Assembly: GCF_004114935.1 (NCBI RefSeq)
Contig: NZ_CP022221.1
Location: 6,159,001 to 6,223,000, forward strand
Length of the DNA: 64,000 bases
Source of the DNA: Bradyrhizobium zhanjiangense
Lineage (GTDB): Bacteria > Pseudomonadota > Alphaproteobacteria > Rhizobiales > Xanthobacteraceae
Reading direction: 5' to 3'
Part shown: positions 25,980 through 35,022 of the stretch, piece by piece
Layout: each line of letters starts with the position of its first letter
How positions within the stretch are numbered: the stretch's first letter is position 1
Notes under the pieces: generated by a model
What the model was told of the DNA's origin: nothing
Database searches by the model: none
The model's input: only the letters and a program-made list of their open reading frames with translations
Made by a program: the position numbers and the translations under genes

Positions 25980-27509
25980 TCATGCGGCCTTCGCCCCCGG
26001 CACGCCGTCCTCGACCACAAAGGTCGTCAGCCGGCGCACGGCGCTCCTGACGTCCTTGACGTCGTCGAGCGCCTCGAATCCTACAGTGCAATGCCGGGTG
26101 TCGAGCTCGACGGTCGCATAGCCGCGCTTGTCGCCACGCGCATAGACAAGATGTTGATTTTCCGCCAGCGCCTTGCGCACACCGGTCTCGCTCGGTCCGT
26201 CCGAACTGATGGAGGTGCCGACGAACTCGGTCGCGATGCTCGGACCATCCGGCCGGGCAAAATCATGCTTCAGATCGGCGGTAAAGAAGGCGTGACGGTC
26301 GCCGCCGATCACGATCGAGTTGCGCCGGCGATGCGCGACAAGCGAATCAAGAAGACGACGCCGGGCGTTGGGATAGCCGTCCCAGCCGTCCATCCAGAAA
26401 TGCGCGCCATCATCCCCTTCCCGCTTGTCCTGCGCCATCAATGTCTGCTGCGCGACGATCGTCCAGCGGCCGCGACAGTCGCGCAGGCGCGCATCAAGCC
26501 ATTGTTCCTGTCGCTCGCCCAGCATCGTCCGCGCCTCGTCCGTCCGGCCTGCACAATCAGTCGCCCAAGTCGGACGCTTGCTTCCGACACAGGCCGATGC
26601 CGAGCGATATTGCCGGTCGTCGAGCAGCAGCACGTCGAGCATGTCGCCGAAGCGATAGTGCTCGTAGATCGTTGCATCCGCGCCCCGTGGGCGGGCCGAG
26701 GGCGGCAGTGGCATGTGCTCGTAATAGGCCTGATAGGCGGCCGCACGGATCTTGAGGAACTGGCCGGGATCGCGCACGGTGTAGGAGCGATCATTGGCAT
26801 AGTCGTCCATCACTTCGTGGTCGTCCCAGACCGAAAGCCAGGGGAAGGCAGCGTGCGCCGCTTGCAGGTCAAGATCGCTCTTGTAGAGCGCGTAGCGGTT
26901 GCGGAATTCCTCGAGCGTCGTCGGGATTCCGACGCCGTGCTGGCGGACGTGGTGCGATCCCCAGGATTTCTCATAGATGTAGTCGCCGAGATGCACGACC
27001 AGGTCGAGATCGCGTGCGGCCATGTGGCGGTAGGCGGTAAAATAGCCCTGCTCGTATTGCTGGCACGATGCGAAGGCAAAGCGGAAAGGACGCCCGGACT
27101 CGGCCGGTGCGGTTCGGGTGCGACCGACCGGGCTAAGCGCCGGACCGGCGCGGAAGCGGTACCAGTAGACGCGATCGGGCCGCAATCCCGTCGCCTCGGC
27201 ATGCACGGAATGTCCAAGCTCCGCTGCCGCACGCACGACGCCGCGGGAGGCGATGCGCGAGAAGGCCTCGTCCTCAGCAACCTGCCACTCGACGTCCACC
27301 GGAGCGTCCCGCATGCCGCCGCCTTCGAGAGGTTGTGGCGCAAGGCGGGTCCACAGGATGACGCCATCCTGTCGCGGGCATCCGGACGCAACACCGAGAG
27401 TGAACGGATCTGCACTGAAAGAGACCGGCACTCCCCGTACGAACCCGGCCGGCGCAGCGAAGGCGACGCTCGCCAGCGATCCCACGAGAAAGCGGCGGCG
27501 GGCAATCAT
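25980..27509 (-). CDS. phoD: alkaline phosphatase D / phosphodiesterase (PhoD)
   Basis: A 509-residue secreted phosphoesterase. The Tat signal is RRRFLVGSLASVAFAAPAGF. An N-terminal PhoD_N domain with GVASGCPRQDGVILWTRLAP is followed by the metallophosphatase domain with HLGDYIYE, WDDHEVMDDY and VIGGDRHAFF. It hydrolyses phosphate mono- and diesters in the periplasm using Ca and Fe. ATG 27509 overlaps the glycerophosphodiesterase stop by four bases, so it is the last phospholipid-related gene of the ugp operon and may release phosphate or head groups from phospholipid debris. Confidence 0.93.
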   Translation of the reverse strand: MIARRRFLVGSLASVAFAAPAGFVRGVPVSFSADPFTLGVASGCPRQDGVILWTRLAPQPLEGGGMRDAPVDVEWQVAEDEAFSRIASRGVVRAAAELGHSVHAEATGLRPDRVYWYRFRAGPALSPVGRTRTAPAESGRPFRFAFASCQQYEQGYFTAYRHMAARDLDLVVHLGDYIYEKSWGSHHVRQHGVGIPTTLEEFRNRYALYKSDLDLQAAHAAFPWLSVWDDHEVMDDYANDRSYTVRDPGQFLKIRAAAYQAYYEHMPLPPSARPRGADATIYEHYRFGDMLDVLLLDDRQYRSASACVGSKRPTWATDCAGRTDEARTMLGERQEQWLDARLRDCRGRWTIVAQQTLMAQDKREGDDGAHFWMDGWDGYPNARRRLLDSLVAHRRRNSIVIGGDRHAFFTADLKHDFARPDGPSIATEFVGTSISSDGPSETGVRKALAENQHLVYARGDKRGYATVELDTRHCTVGFEALDDVKDVRSAVRRLTTFVVEDGVPGAKAA

Positions 27510-28267
27510 GGACGCGCGGGCGCGGTTGCGAGCTTGCGGCGAATGCTCACGGCGAGATCGGGCCGGTCGGTCGTGATCTGCCGCACTGGTTGGGCAAGCC
27601 AGTAGGCGATATCTTCTGGCTCATTGGTCACCCACGCGCCGAGACGGTCGGATCCGAGCACCTTAAGGGCGAGCGGCAGCGTGAGCCCCAGAATCGATTT
27701 TTCAACCGCGACGATGCAGCCGGGAATGGCGGCGAATTGCGCCAGCGCGGATGCAATTCCGCCCATCATCTCCGCCGAACGGCGGTCGAGCGAGGCGAGT
27801 ACCCGCGCCTCCGGCCATAGCCGGCGCACGGTCTCGATCACGCCCGGCACGAAGCAGGTGATGACGGCACGCCGTTCCAGACCCCGGCGCCTGATGTCGT
27901 CGATCAGCCGCGCCTCGAGACCCGAATAGGGATTGCCGAGCGCATCCGTCTTGATCTCGATGTGGAGCTCGAGCGTCGTTTCGACGAACACGTCGAGCAC
28001 GTCGTCCAAAGTCGGAATGCACTCATCGCCGGCGTCGCGAAGACGCGTCGCCGTCAAGCGCCTCAGACTGCGCTCGCCAACGGGTCCGCTATCGAACGTG
28101 GTGCGGTCCAGCAGCGGATCATGGATCACGACCAGCCCGCCATCCGCGCTTTGATGGACGTCGAACTCGACCGCATCGACCCCCTCCCTGCATAGGTTGC
28201 GGAAGCCCGTCAGGCTGTTCTCCGGCCAAAGATTGCGCGCGCCGCGATGCCCGGCGATGAAAACCAT
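27506..28267 (-). CDS. ugpQ: glycerophosphodiester phosphodiesterase
   Basis: A 253-residue GDPD. The catalytic blocks GHRGARNLWPENSL and VEFDVHQSADGGLVVIHDP hold the metal-binding Glu/Asp and the two catalytic His. It lacks a signal peptide and so acts in the cytoplasm, splitting imported glycerophosphodiesters to glycerol-3-phosphate and an alcohol. It starts ten bases after ugpE, matching the ugp operon order. The glycerol-3-phosphate could feed the GlpD encoded just upstream. Confidence 0.93.
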   Translation of the reverse strand: MVFIAGHRGARNLWPENSLTGFRNLCREGVDAVEFDVHQSADGGLVVIHDPLLDRTTFDSGPVGERSLRRLTATRLRDAGDECIPTLDDVLDVFVETTLELHIEIKTDALGNPYSGLEARLIDDIRRRGLERRAVITCFVPGVIETVRRLWPEARVLASLDRRSAEMMGGIASALAQFAAIPGCIVAVEKSILGLTLPLALKVLGSDRLGAWVTNEPEDIAYWLAQPVRQITTDRPDLAVSIRRKLATAPARP

Positions 28268-28276
28268 GATCGATCC

Positions 28277-29197
28277 CTACTTGCTGCTGTCGATAAGACC
28301 CTTGATGAACCAGCGCTGCAACAGCAGGACGACCAGCGCCGGCGGCAACATCGTGAGGAGCGCGCCGCTCATGGCGATGTTCCAGGCCGGCTCGCTGTCG
28401 GAGCGCGGAATCAGACCCTTCAATGCAATGACAGCCGTAGCCATGTCCTTGTCGGTCGTGAACAGCAACGGCCAGAGATACTGATTCCAGCCGAACAGGA
28501 ACAGGATGATGGCGAGGGCCACCATGTTCGGCACCGACAGCGGCAGCAGGATGCTCCAGAAGAAGTGCAGCGGCGACGCACCGTCCAGCCTCGCCGCCTC
28601 GCACAGCTCGTCTGGCACCGTCAGGAAGAATTGCCGAAACAGGAACGTGGCCGTGGCTGAGGCGATCAGCGGCAGGATCAGCCCGGGATAGGTGTTGACC
28701 ATGTTCCATTCGAGCGCGATCGCGATGTCGTGACCGCTGATCCAACCCCACAGATCCGCCAAATGCAGGGTGTCGACGAGCCATTGCAGAGGCAGCGCTG
28801 CATTGGCCACGGCTTCGAAGGTCGGCACGATCCGAACCTCGATTGGCAGCATCAGCGAGACGAAGATGAGCCAGAATGCCAGCATTCGGTAGCGGAATCG
28901 AAAGTAGGTGATCGCGAAGGCCGACAGCAGCGATACCGCGATCTTTCCGGCGGTAATGCCGAGCGCCACGACGATAGAGTTGGTGAAGGTGCGGCTGAAA
29001 TTGCCCTTGCTCCACGCCAATTGCAGGTTGTCGAAGAACTGGCTGCCCGGAAGCCACGGCAGCGGCACCTTCTGCACCTCGGCGACCGTGAGCGAACCCG
29101 CCACGAATGCGAAATACAGCGGAATGCAGACCGTCAGCGCCCCGGCGATCAGGATCGCGTGACAGATCATGCTAAGGACCGGTGAGCGCTCGACCAT
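28277..29197 (-). CDS. ugpE: glycerol-3-phosphate ABC transporter permease UgpE
   Basis: A 306-residue six-span permease of the MalG/UgpE type. The EAA loop reads CEAARLDGASPLHFFWSILL, and NMVNTYPGLILPLIASATATF precedes it. It pairs with UgpA encoded four bases upstream. No dedicated UgpC ATPase gene is found in this operon, so the pair must use an ATPase encoded elsewhere; the two ATPases at 36598-38836 are candidates. Confidence 0.92.
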   Translation of the reverse strand: MVERSPVLSMICHAILIAGALTVCIPLYFAFVAGSLTVAEVQKVPLPWLPGSQFFDNLQLAWSKGNFSRTFTNSIVVALGITAGKIAVSLLSAFAITYFRFRYRMLAFWLIFVSLMLPIEVRIVPTFEAVANAALPLQWLVDTLHLADLWGWISGHDIAIALEWNMVNTYPGLILPLIASATATFLFRQFFLTVPDELCEAARLDGASPLHFFWSILLPLSVPNMVALAIILFLFGWNQYLWPLLFTTDKDMATAVIALKGLIPRSDSEPAWNIAMSGALLTMLPPALVVLLLQRWFIKGLIDSSK

Positions 29198-29201
29198 ACG
29201 G

Positions 29202-30242
29202 CTAGACTCCGTAATTGACCTTACGGTCGAAGTAGCGGAACTGCAGCAGCGTGCAGATCAGCGCGAAGCTCATCAAAAGAACAGATTGCGCGGCCGAAGA
29301 GCCGAGGTCGAGATTGACGAAGCCGTCAACGAAGACTTTGTAGACCAAGATGTTGGTTGCGCCGGCCGGACCGCCTTTGGTGACGGCATCGATGATGGCG
29401 AAGGTTTCGAAGAAGCCATAGATGAAGTTCATCACGGTGAGAAAGAAGATGGTAGGCCCGAGCATCGGCAGCGCGATCGAGACGAAGCGCCGGATCGGAC
29501 CGGCGCCGTCCACCGCGGCGGCCTCCATGAGCGATACCGGCACCGCGAGCAGACCCACGACCAGGAAGATGTAGTCGTAGCAGATGTGCTTCCATGACGC
29601 TGCGAGTGTCACCAGGATCAGCGCGTCGGTCGGATTGAGGTTGGGATCCCAGGCAATGCCGAACCCGTGCAGCACCTGCGCGAGCGGGCCAACCGCCGGA
29701 TTGAACAGGAAGGCCCACAGGATACCGGCGATCGCGGGCGCAATTGCATAGGGCAACAGAATGATCGTGCGATAGATCGAACGACCGCGCACGATCCTGT
29801 CAGTGGCAAAGGCGAGCACCAGCGCGCTCCCCAGCGTGAGCACGTTCTGCGCCACCGTGAACCAGAACGTCACCGCGATCGACTGGCGATACTCGCTACT
29901 CGCAAACAGCATCTTGAAATTGTCGAACCACACGAACTGGACGTTGGTTCCAAAGGGATCACTGAGCAGGACGGATTGCATCAGCGCCCGCAGCGACGGG
30001 ATGAAGAAGAAGAAGAGCAAGATCAGCAATTGCGGCAGCAATAGCAACGTCGGCAGGCCGGGGCCATCGCCGAAATTGGCTCGCTTCAGTCCTGCCTCTT
30101 GCTCACGGCGCCGCGCCTTTACGGGTGCTCGGAATCCACCAGCCACCGCACCCGTCCCGACCTTGGACTGGCCGCCCCCGTGCCTTCTCTGAAGCACGGG
30201 TGCGCGCCCATCACGCCAAGGAATGGATAGTCGTAAAGTCAT
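29202..30242 (-). CDS. ugpA: glycerol-3-phosphate ABC transporter permease UgpA
   Basis: A 346-residue permease with six predicted spans and EAA loop EAAAVDGAGPIRRFVSIALP. The ATG at 30242 overlaps the ugpB stop in an ATGA arrangement, which supports a start that leaves an unusually long hydrophilic N-terminus (~65 residues before the first span PTLLLLPQLLILLFFFF). An internal start would give the usual UgpA length of about 290. Functions with UgpE as the membrane pore. Confidence 0.9.
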   Translation of the reverse strand: MTLRLSIPWRDGRAPVLQRRHGGGQSKVGTGAVAGGFRAPVKARRREQEAGLKRANFGDGPGLPTLLLLPQLLILLFFFFIPSLRALMQSVLLSDPFGTNVQFVWFDNFKMLFASSEYRQSIAVTFWFTVAQNVLTLGSALVLAFATDRIVRGRSIYRTIILLPYAIAPAIAGILWAFLFNPAVGPLAQVLHGFGIAWDPNLNPTDALILVTLAASWKHICYDYIFLVVGLLAVPVSLMEAAAVDGAGPIRRFVSIALPMLGPTIFFLTVMNFIYGFFETFAIIDAVTKGGPAGATNILVYKVFVDGFVNLDLGSSAAQSVLLMSFALICTLLQFRYFDRKVNYGV

Positions 30243-31570
30243 GGACGCTCGGTTTCCGGAGTCTTCCCGGCGTTGAGCTTCTCGAATTGACGCAAGATCT
30301 CGTTGCCCCGCTTGACAGCGTCATCCATCGCCTGCTGCGGCTGCTTCTGACCGGCAAAGACAGCCTCCACCTCCTGGCGCTGGGCCAGCATCGTCTGCAC
30401 GAAATTGCCGAAGCGGAAGCCGCGCGAGTTCTCATTCGGCGTACCACGCGAGAGCTGTAGCACGGCAATTTCTCTGGTCGGGTGATCCTTGTAGTAGCCA
30501 CGTTCCCGCGCAAGCGCATAGGCCCGGTTCGTGGCGGGAACGTAGCCGGTTGCGCCATGCCACCACACCTGGGTTTCCGGCTGGGCGACAAAGTTCAGAA
30601 AGGCCGCGACGGCTTCGTATCGCTCCGGCGTGTGGCCCTTCAGGACCCAGATGGCGCCGCCGCCGATGGTGCTGTTGAGGGGCGGATTGACATCGCTCTC
30701 GTGCGGCAGGAAGGTCGCGCTCCAGTTGATGGTCGCGTTGCGCTCGATATTACCATGCGATGCGGTCGAATTGACGAACGTCGAGCACCGTCCCGACGTG
30801 AACAAATGCTCTGGGCTGAAGCCCTGGCCCGCGATCTGCATCACGCCGTCGTCGAGCCACTTCTTCAAGCGCGCGACTTGCGAGACCACCTTGGTTTTGT
30901 TGTAGACGAACTCGGTCCCAAGCCCGTCAAAGCCGTTTGCGAGCGTGCCGTAAGGCTGGTTGTTGATGGCGCTGTAGTTCTCAAGCAGGCTCCAGTAGAA
31001 ATCGCCGGGCAGCACCGTGCCGCATTCGCTAATGCCCTTGGACTTGATGGTGTAGAGCTGCTTCTCCAACTCCTGCCAGGTGTCAGCCGGCTTGTCGAAA
31101 CCGGCCTTCTGGAAGTGATCCTTGTTGTACCAGAAGATCGGCGTCGATGAGTTGAACGGCATCGCCGACATCCGACCCTTGTAGCTCCAGAAGCTTGCCA
31201 CAGGCTTGATGAAGTCCGAGAAGTCGATCTTGTAACCCTTCTGGTCCATCAAGTCCTGAACGGGTACTACGGCCCCAGAGAGCAGCATCGTCATGTAACC
31301 GCGCTCGGCGATCTGCACCATTTCCGGTGGCCGCTTGGCGCGATAGGCGGCGATCACCCCGTTCGTCACCTCATCATAATTGCCCTTAGCGACGGCGACG
31401 ACGGTGTATTTGTCCTGCGATGTGTTGAACTTCTCGACAAGCTCATTGAGCCGGTCGGCCAGGACGCCGCTCATGGCGTGCCACCATTGCACCTCGACCC
31501 GCGCCTGTACCGGACCGGCCAATGCCAACGCGCCGAACAAGGCCGCAATGAATGCGACTTTCCTACCCAT
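30239..31570 (-). CDS. ugpB: glycerol-3-phosphate-binding periplasmic protein UgpB
   Basis: A 443-residue secreted binding protein with signal peptide VAFIAALFGALALAGPVQA. Family blocks include QWWHAMSGVLADRLNELVEKFN, PFNSSTPIFWYNKDHF and TSGRCSTFVNSTASHGNIE. It captures glycerol-3-phosphate or glycerophosphodiesters for UgpAE. First gene of the operon ugpB-ugpA-ugpE-ugpQ-phoD. Two ACATATGT-like palindromic sites lie 37-70 bases upstream of the start. Confidence 0.93.
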   Translation of the reverse strand: MGRKVAFIAALFGALALAGPVQARVEVQWWHAMSGVLADRLNELVEKFNTSQDKYTVVAVAKGNYDEVTNGVIAAYRAKRPPEMVQIAERGYMTMLLSGAVVPVQDLMDQKGYKIDFSDFIKPVASFWSYKGRMSAMPFNSSTPIFWYNKDHFQKAGFDKPADTWQELEKQLYTIKSKGISECGTVLPGDFYWSLLENYSAINNQPYGTLANGFDGLGTEFVYNKTKVVSQVARLKKWLDDGVMQIAGQGFSPEHLFTSGRCSTFVNSTASHGNIERNATINWSATFLPHESDVNPPLNSTIGGGAIWVLKGHTPERYEAVAAFLNFVAQPETQVWWHGATGYVPATNRAYALARERGYYKDHPTREIAVLQLSRGTPNENSRGFRFGNFVQTMLAQRQEVEAVFAGQKQPQQAMDDAVKRGNEILRQFEKLNAGKTPETERP

Positions 31571-31606
31571 GGGCAGCCCTCCCTGGCCAGGCAGGACGCC
31601 CGGCTT

Positions 31607-31639
31607 TTACATTTGTATTCCTATCATGACATATGTGTC
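31607..31639. promoter_or_regulatory. paired palindromic sites upstream of ugpB
   Basis: TTACATTTGTA at 31607-31617 differs by one base from the core of the palindrome upstream of the alcohol dehydrogenase (TTACATATGTA). GACATATGTGTC at 31628-31639 is a second imperfect palindrome with the same ACATATGT centre. Both lie in the 134-base gap between glpD and ugpB. Confidence 0.5.
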
Positions 31640-31704
31640 GAGATGATGAAAGAGGGTCGGCTCGCGTCGGGCAGCTTTCGCCCGGCATCGCGGGCACGGG
31701 CGAA

Positions 31705-33213
31705 TTAGATAAAGCTCGCAAAGGCGTCCTGTTGCGCCGCCGTCAGATGCAAGCCATGTTTGGTACGCCGATCCAGAAAGTCCTGAGGCTCCCTGGCCCA
31801 CTCGCTCTCGCGTAAAAACGTGGCCTCACGTTCGTAAAAGTCTCCACCGAAATGCCGACCGAGATCGGCCGAGACACGGGCCGAACCAAGCAGTTCGCGC
31901 GCCCGCGTGCCATACAGGCGCGCATAATGGTGGATCAGCTTGCGCGGAAGGTCGGAATATTCGCCTGCCAGCTGGACGATGAAGGCATCGAAGTCACCAC
32001 CGATGTCGCCGCCGGGCAGCGGCCTTCCCGCCGTCCAGCCCGGCGACATCTTCGGAAACCATGCCTCAAGTCGCTGCAACACATGCTCCGCAAGCCGACG
32101 GTAGGTCGTGATCTTGCCACCGAAGATCGAGAGCAGCGGCGGCACGCCCTGCTCGCCGTGAACCTCGAAAACATAGTCGCGCGTCACCGCAGACGGGTTT
32201 TCTGCATTGTCGTCATAGAGCGGCCGGACACCGGAAAATGCATGGACGATCTCCTGCTCCGACGGGGGGACACGAAAGTAACGGCGCAACACGCCGAGCA
32301 GGTAGGCGATCTCGGTGTCGTCGATCGCGACGTCCTCGGCGCGGCCATCATAGGAGATGTCGGTCGTGCCGATCAGTGCGAGGTCTTTCTCGTAAGGATT
32401 GACGAAGATGACGCGACGGTCCTCGTTCTGGAGCAGATAGGCCTGCGCTCCGCTCCAGAATTTCGGCACCACGATATGGCTGCCCTTGACCAGCCGCACA
32501 TTGTGCGACGAATTCAGCCCGACGACATCTTGCACAACGTCCTGGACCCACGGCCCCGCCGCGTTGACCAGCGCGCGCGCCCGGACGGTGTGCCTGCCGC
32601 CGTCATCCCCCTGCATCTCCAGCTGCCATGCGTCCCCTTCCCGGCGCGCACTTAGGGCGCGGGTCCGGGGCAGGATGATGGCGCCGTTGCGCGCGGCATC
32701 AACCAGATTGAGGATCACGAGCCGTGCGTCATCGACCCAGCAGTCCGAATATTCAAAGCCACGCCTGAATTTGGAGCGCAGCGGCGCGCCCTCCGGCGCA
32801 TGCGCAAGATCGAGACCCCTGCTCGACGGCAGCCGCTTGCGGCCACCGAGATGGTCGTAGAGAAACAAGCCGGTGCGGATCAGCCAGGCCGGCCGCTGCT
32901 CCGGCGAGTGCGGCAGCACGAAGCGCATCGGCCAGATGATGTGCGGCGCGGACGCGAGCAGCACCTCGCGCTCGATCAAGGCTTCGCGCACCAAGCGAAA
33001 TTCATAATATTCGAGATAGCGCAAACCGCCGTGAACGAGCTTGCCCGAGCGCGACGAGGTGCCTTCGGCGAAGTCACCCTTCTCGCATAGCAGGACCTTC
33101 AGGCCGCGGCCCGCCGCATCGCGCGCGATGCCGGCTCCGTTGATGCCACCGCCGATAATCGCGATGTCGACCAGCCCATGATCCCTGCCCGCGTGCGGCG
33201 CAGTCTGCGTCAT
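31705..33213 (-). CDS. glpD: glycerol-3-phosphate dehydrogenase (FAD-dependent)
   Basis: A 502-residue membrane-associated flavoenzyme passing electrons to quinone. FAD motif IIGGGINGAGIARDAAGRG is at the N-terminus. The GlpD blocks SGKLVHGGLRYLEYYEFRLV, RGFEYSDCWVDDARLV and SIFGGKITTYRRLAEHVL follow. The start overlaps the aldolase stop by four bases. It converts glycerol-3-phosphate to dihydroxyacetone phosphate. Because it ends a polyol operon, a related polyol-phosphate substrate (EryB-like) should also be considered, but the sequence reads as standard GlpD. Confidence 0.92.
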   Translation of the reverse strand: MTQTAPHAGRDHGLVDIAIIGGGINGAGIARDAAGRGLKVLLCEKGDFAEGTSSRSGKLVHGGLRYLEYYEFRLVREALIEREVLLASAPHIIWPMRFVLPHSPEQRPAWLIRTGLFLYDHLGGRKRLPSSRGLDLAHAPEGAPLRSKFRRGFEYSDCWVDDARLVILNLVDAARNGAIILPRTRALSARREGDAWQLEMQGDDGGRHTVRARALVNAAGPWVQDVVQDVVGLNSSHNVRLVKGSHIVVPKFWSGAQAYLLQNEDRRVIFVNPYEKDLALIGTTDISYDGRAEDVAIDDTEIAYLLGVLRRYFRVPPSEQEIVHAFSGVRPLYDDNAENPSAVTRDYVFEVHGEQGVPPLLSIFGGKITTYRRLAEHVLQRLEAWFPKMSPGWTAGRPLPGGDIGGDFDAFIVQLAGEYSDLPRKLIHHYARLYGTRARELLGSARVSADLGRHFGGDFYEREATFLRESEWAREPQDFLDRRTKHGLHLTAAQQDAFASFI

Positions 33214-33962
33214 CGCGTCCTGCTGCGCTTCTTCTCGATCCGTTGTCGCGCGGCCGCCCTTGCCGATGCGCCTGCCTTACCCGGCTTTGCCTTCGACGCC
33301 TTGGATGTAGGTTGCTGGAGGCCATAGGTTGAGAAGCCCTTCGCCGTGTCGGCGATCTCCGCTTCGCTGAGAATGTGAGGCGATCCCAATGCCAGCGACA
33401 GGTAATATTGACGCGCGATGGTCTCGAGCTCGACCGCCAGCCACATCGCCTTGTCGAGGTTGGCGCCGACCGCGATCATGCCATGATTGGCCAGCAGGCA
33501 GCCGTTGCGGCCTTCGAGCGCGGCGAGCGCCAGCTCGGATAGTTCCGCCGTGCCGTAGCGCGCGTAGCCGGCGCAGCGGATGTCATTGCCTCCGAACGCG
33601 GCCATCATGTAGTGGCAGGCGGGGATCGGCTTGCGCGCGATCGCAAGCACCGTGGCGTAGGTGGAATGGGTATGAACGACGCTGCCGACGTCGGGACGGC
33701 CACGCATGATGTCGAGATGAAAGCGCCATTCGGTCGACGGCTGCAACGGCCCATCCCAGGAGCCGTAGTCACTTTCAAGCGGCATCGAGGCGATCATCTC
33801 CGGCTTCATCGCGTCATAGGGCGTCGCCGACGGCGTGATCAGCATCCGATCCTTGTAGCGGGCGGAGATGTTGCCTGACGTCCCCTGATTGAGCCCTGAA
33901 GCGTTCATCCATCGGCACTTGGCGATGATCGCCTCGCGCAACTGTCGCTCCTCACGGGTCAT
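33210..33962 (-). CDS. class II aldolase/adducin family protein (FucA-like)
   Basis: A 250-residue zinc-dependent aldolase-fold protein. NQGTSGNISAR gives the phosphate-binding loop, and the metal ligands are in VVHTHSTYATVLA and LLANHGMIAVG. A Lys/Arg-rich C-terminal tail (~35 residues) is unusual. ATG 33962 is chosen. Family members cleave ketose-1-phosphates into dihydroxyacetone phosphate and an aldehyde. In this operon it sits between the 2-hydroxyacid dehydrogenase and GlpD and could split the ketose phosphate made after polyol phosphorylation. Confidence 0.88.
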   Translation of the reverse strand: MTREERQLREAIIAKCRWMNASGLNQGTSGNISARYKDRMLITPSATPYDAMKPEMIASMPLESDYGSWDGPLQPSTEWRFHLDIMRGRPDVGSVVHTHSTYATVLAIARKPIPACHYMMAAFGGNDIRCAGYARYGTAELSELALAALEGRNGCLLANHGMIAVGANLDKAMWLAVELETIARQYYLSLALGSPHILSEAEIADTAKGFSTYGLQQPTSKASKAKPGKAGASARAAARQRIEKKRSRTR

Positions 33963-33981
33963 GGCAAGATACCTTTCGTCT

Positions 33982-35022
33982 TCAGCACGGATTGAGTGGC
34001 GGCTCGCCGGCGAGATAGCGGCGAACCTCTTCGGCTGCCTGATCGGCGGCAATGGTGACGGTGCGCAACGAGGCCCCCGCAATGTGGGGCGTGAGCGTGA
34101 CGTTGGGCAGCTGCAGGAGCGGCCAGTCGGCCGGCACCGGCTCCACGGCAAAGGTGTCGAGCATGGCCCCGCCGAGCCGTCCGGCGGAGAGCGCCTCGTA
34201 AAGCGCCGTGTAGTCGACCAGTGGCCCCCGCGCCGTATTGATGAGGATGGCGCCCGGCTTGACCTGCGCGAACGCCGCGCGATCGATGAAGCCGGTAGTC
34301 TCGGCGGTCACCCGCGCATGCAGGCTGATCACGTCGGCGCGCGCCAAGAGCTCGCTCAAGCCGACGTGCTCGACGCCGTTATTGCGATCCTGCGCGCTGA
34401 GCTGGACGTATGGGTCCGTCACCAGGATCCTGCACCCGAATGCCTTGAGCAGTTTCACCACGCGGGTGCCAATCGCGCCATAGCCGACGATGCCGACGGT
34501 CATCTCGCCGAGCTCGCGCCCGGTGCGATCGGCGCGGTAGAGATCGCCGCGCCATTCGCCGCCGCGTAAGGATTCGTGCCCACTGCGGATCAGGCGCGTT
34601 TCGGCGAGAATGGCGCCGATGGTGAACTCGGCCACCGCACTGGCATTGCGGCCGGGCGTGTTGACCACGAGCACCTTGTGATCGCGCGCTGCCTGCATGT
34701 CGATGTTGACCGGGCCGCCGCGCGACACCGCAATGAACTTAAGCTTCGGCAGCCGCTGCAGCATCGACCGCGAGATCGGCGCGAGATGCGTGACCAGCAG
34801 CGCGGCATCGCCGATGAACTCCGCGACCTCATCCGGGTCGCCCATGAACTCCTTCAATCCGTCGAGCTTGGAGCCGGCATAGCCGTGCTCCATCGGCTCG
34901 TCCGGCCAGGGTTGCTCCAGGACGCGGATGTCGATGCCATTGCCGCAAGCCGCCGTGATCCGTTCGGCAAAGACGCTCGGCAGCATGAAGCGGTCACCGA
35001 CGATGGCAATGGTCTTAGGCAT
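33982..35022 (-). CDS. D-isomer-specific 2-hydroxyacid dehydrogenase family protein
   Basis: A 346-residue NAD(P)-dependent oxidoreductase with NAD motif GIVGYGAIGTRVV. The catalytic Arg is in NTARGPLVD, Glu in LDTFAVEPVP and His in LTPHIAGAS. Related to phosphoglycerate and glyoxylate/hydroxypyruvate reductases. ATG 35022 overlaps the end of the kinase gene by eight bases. It may reduce or oxidise the two-carbon or hydroxyacid product of the aldolase route; this is inferred from context. Confidence 0.88.
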   Translation of the reverse strand: MPKTIAIVGDRFMLPSVFAERITAACGNGIDIRVLEQPWPDEPMEHGYAGSKLDGLKEFMGDPDEVAEFIGDAALLVTHLAPISRSMLQRLPKLKFIAVSRGGPVNIDMQAARDHKVLVVNTPGRNASAVAEFTIGAILAETRLIRSGHESLRGGEWRGDLYRADRTGRELGEMTVGIVGYGAIGTRVVKLLKAFGCRILVTDPYVQLSAQDRNNGVEHVGLSELLARADVISLHARVTAETTGFIDRAAFAQVKPGAILINTARGPLVDYTALYEALSAGRLGGAMLDTFAVEPVPADWPLLQLPNVTLTPHIAGASLRTVTIAADQAAEEVRRYLAGEPPLNPC

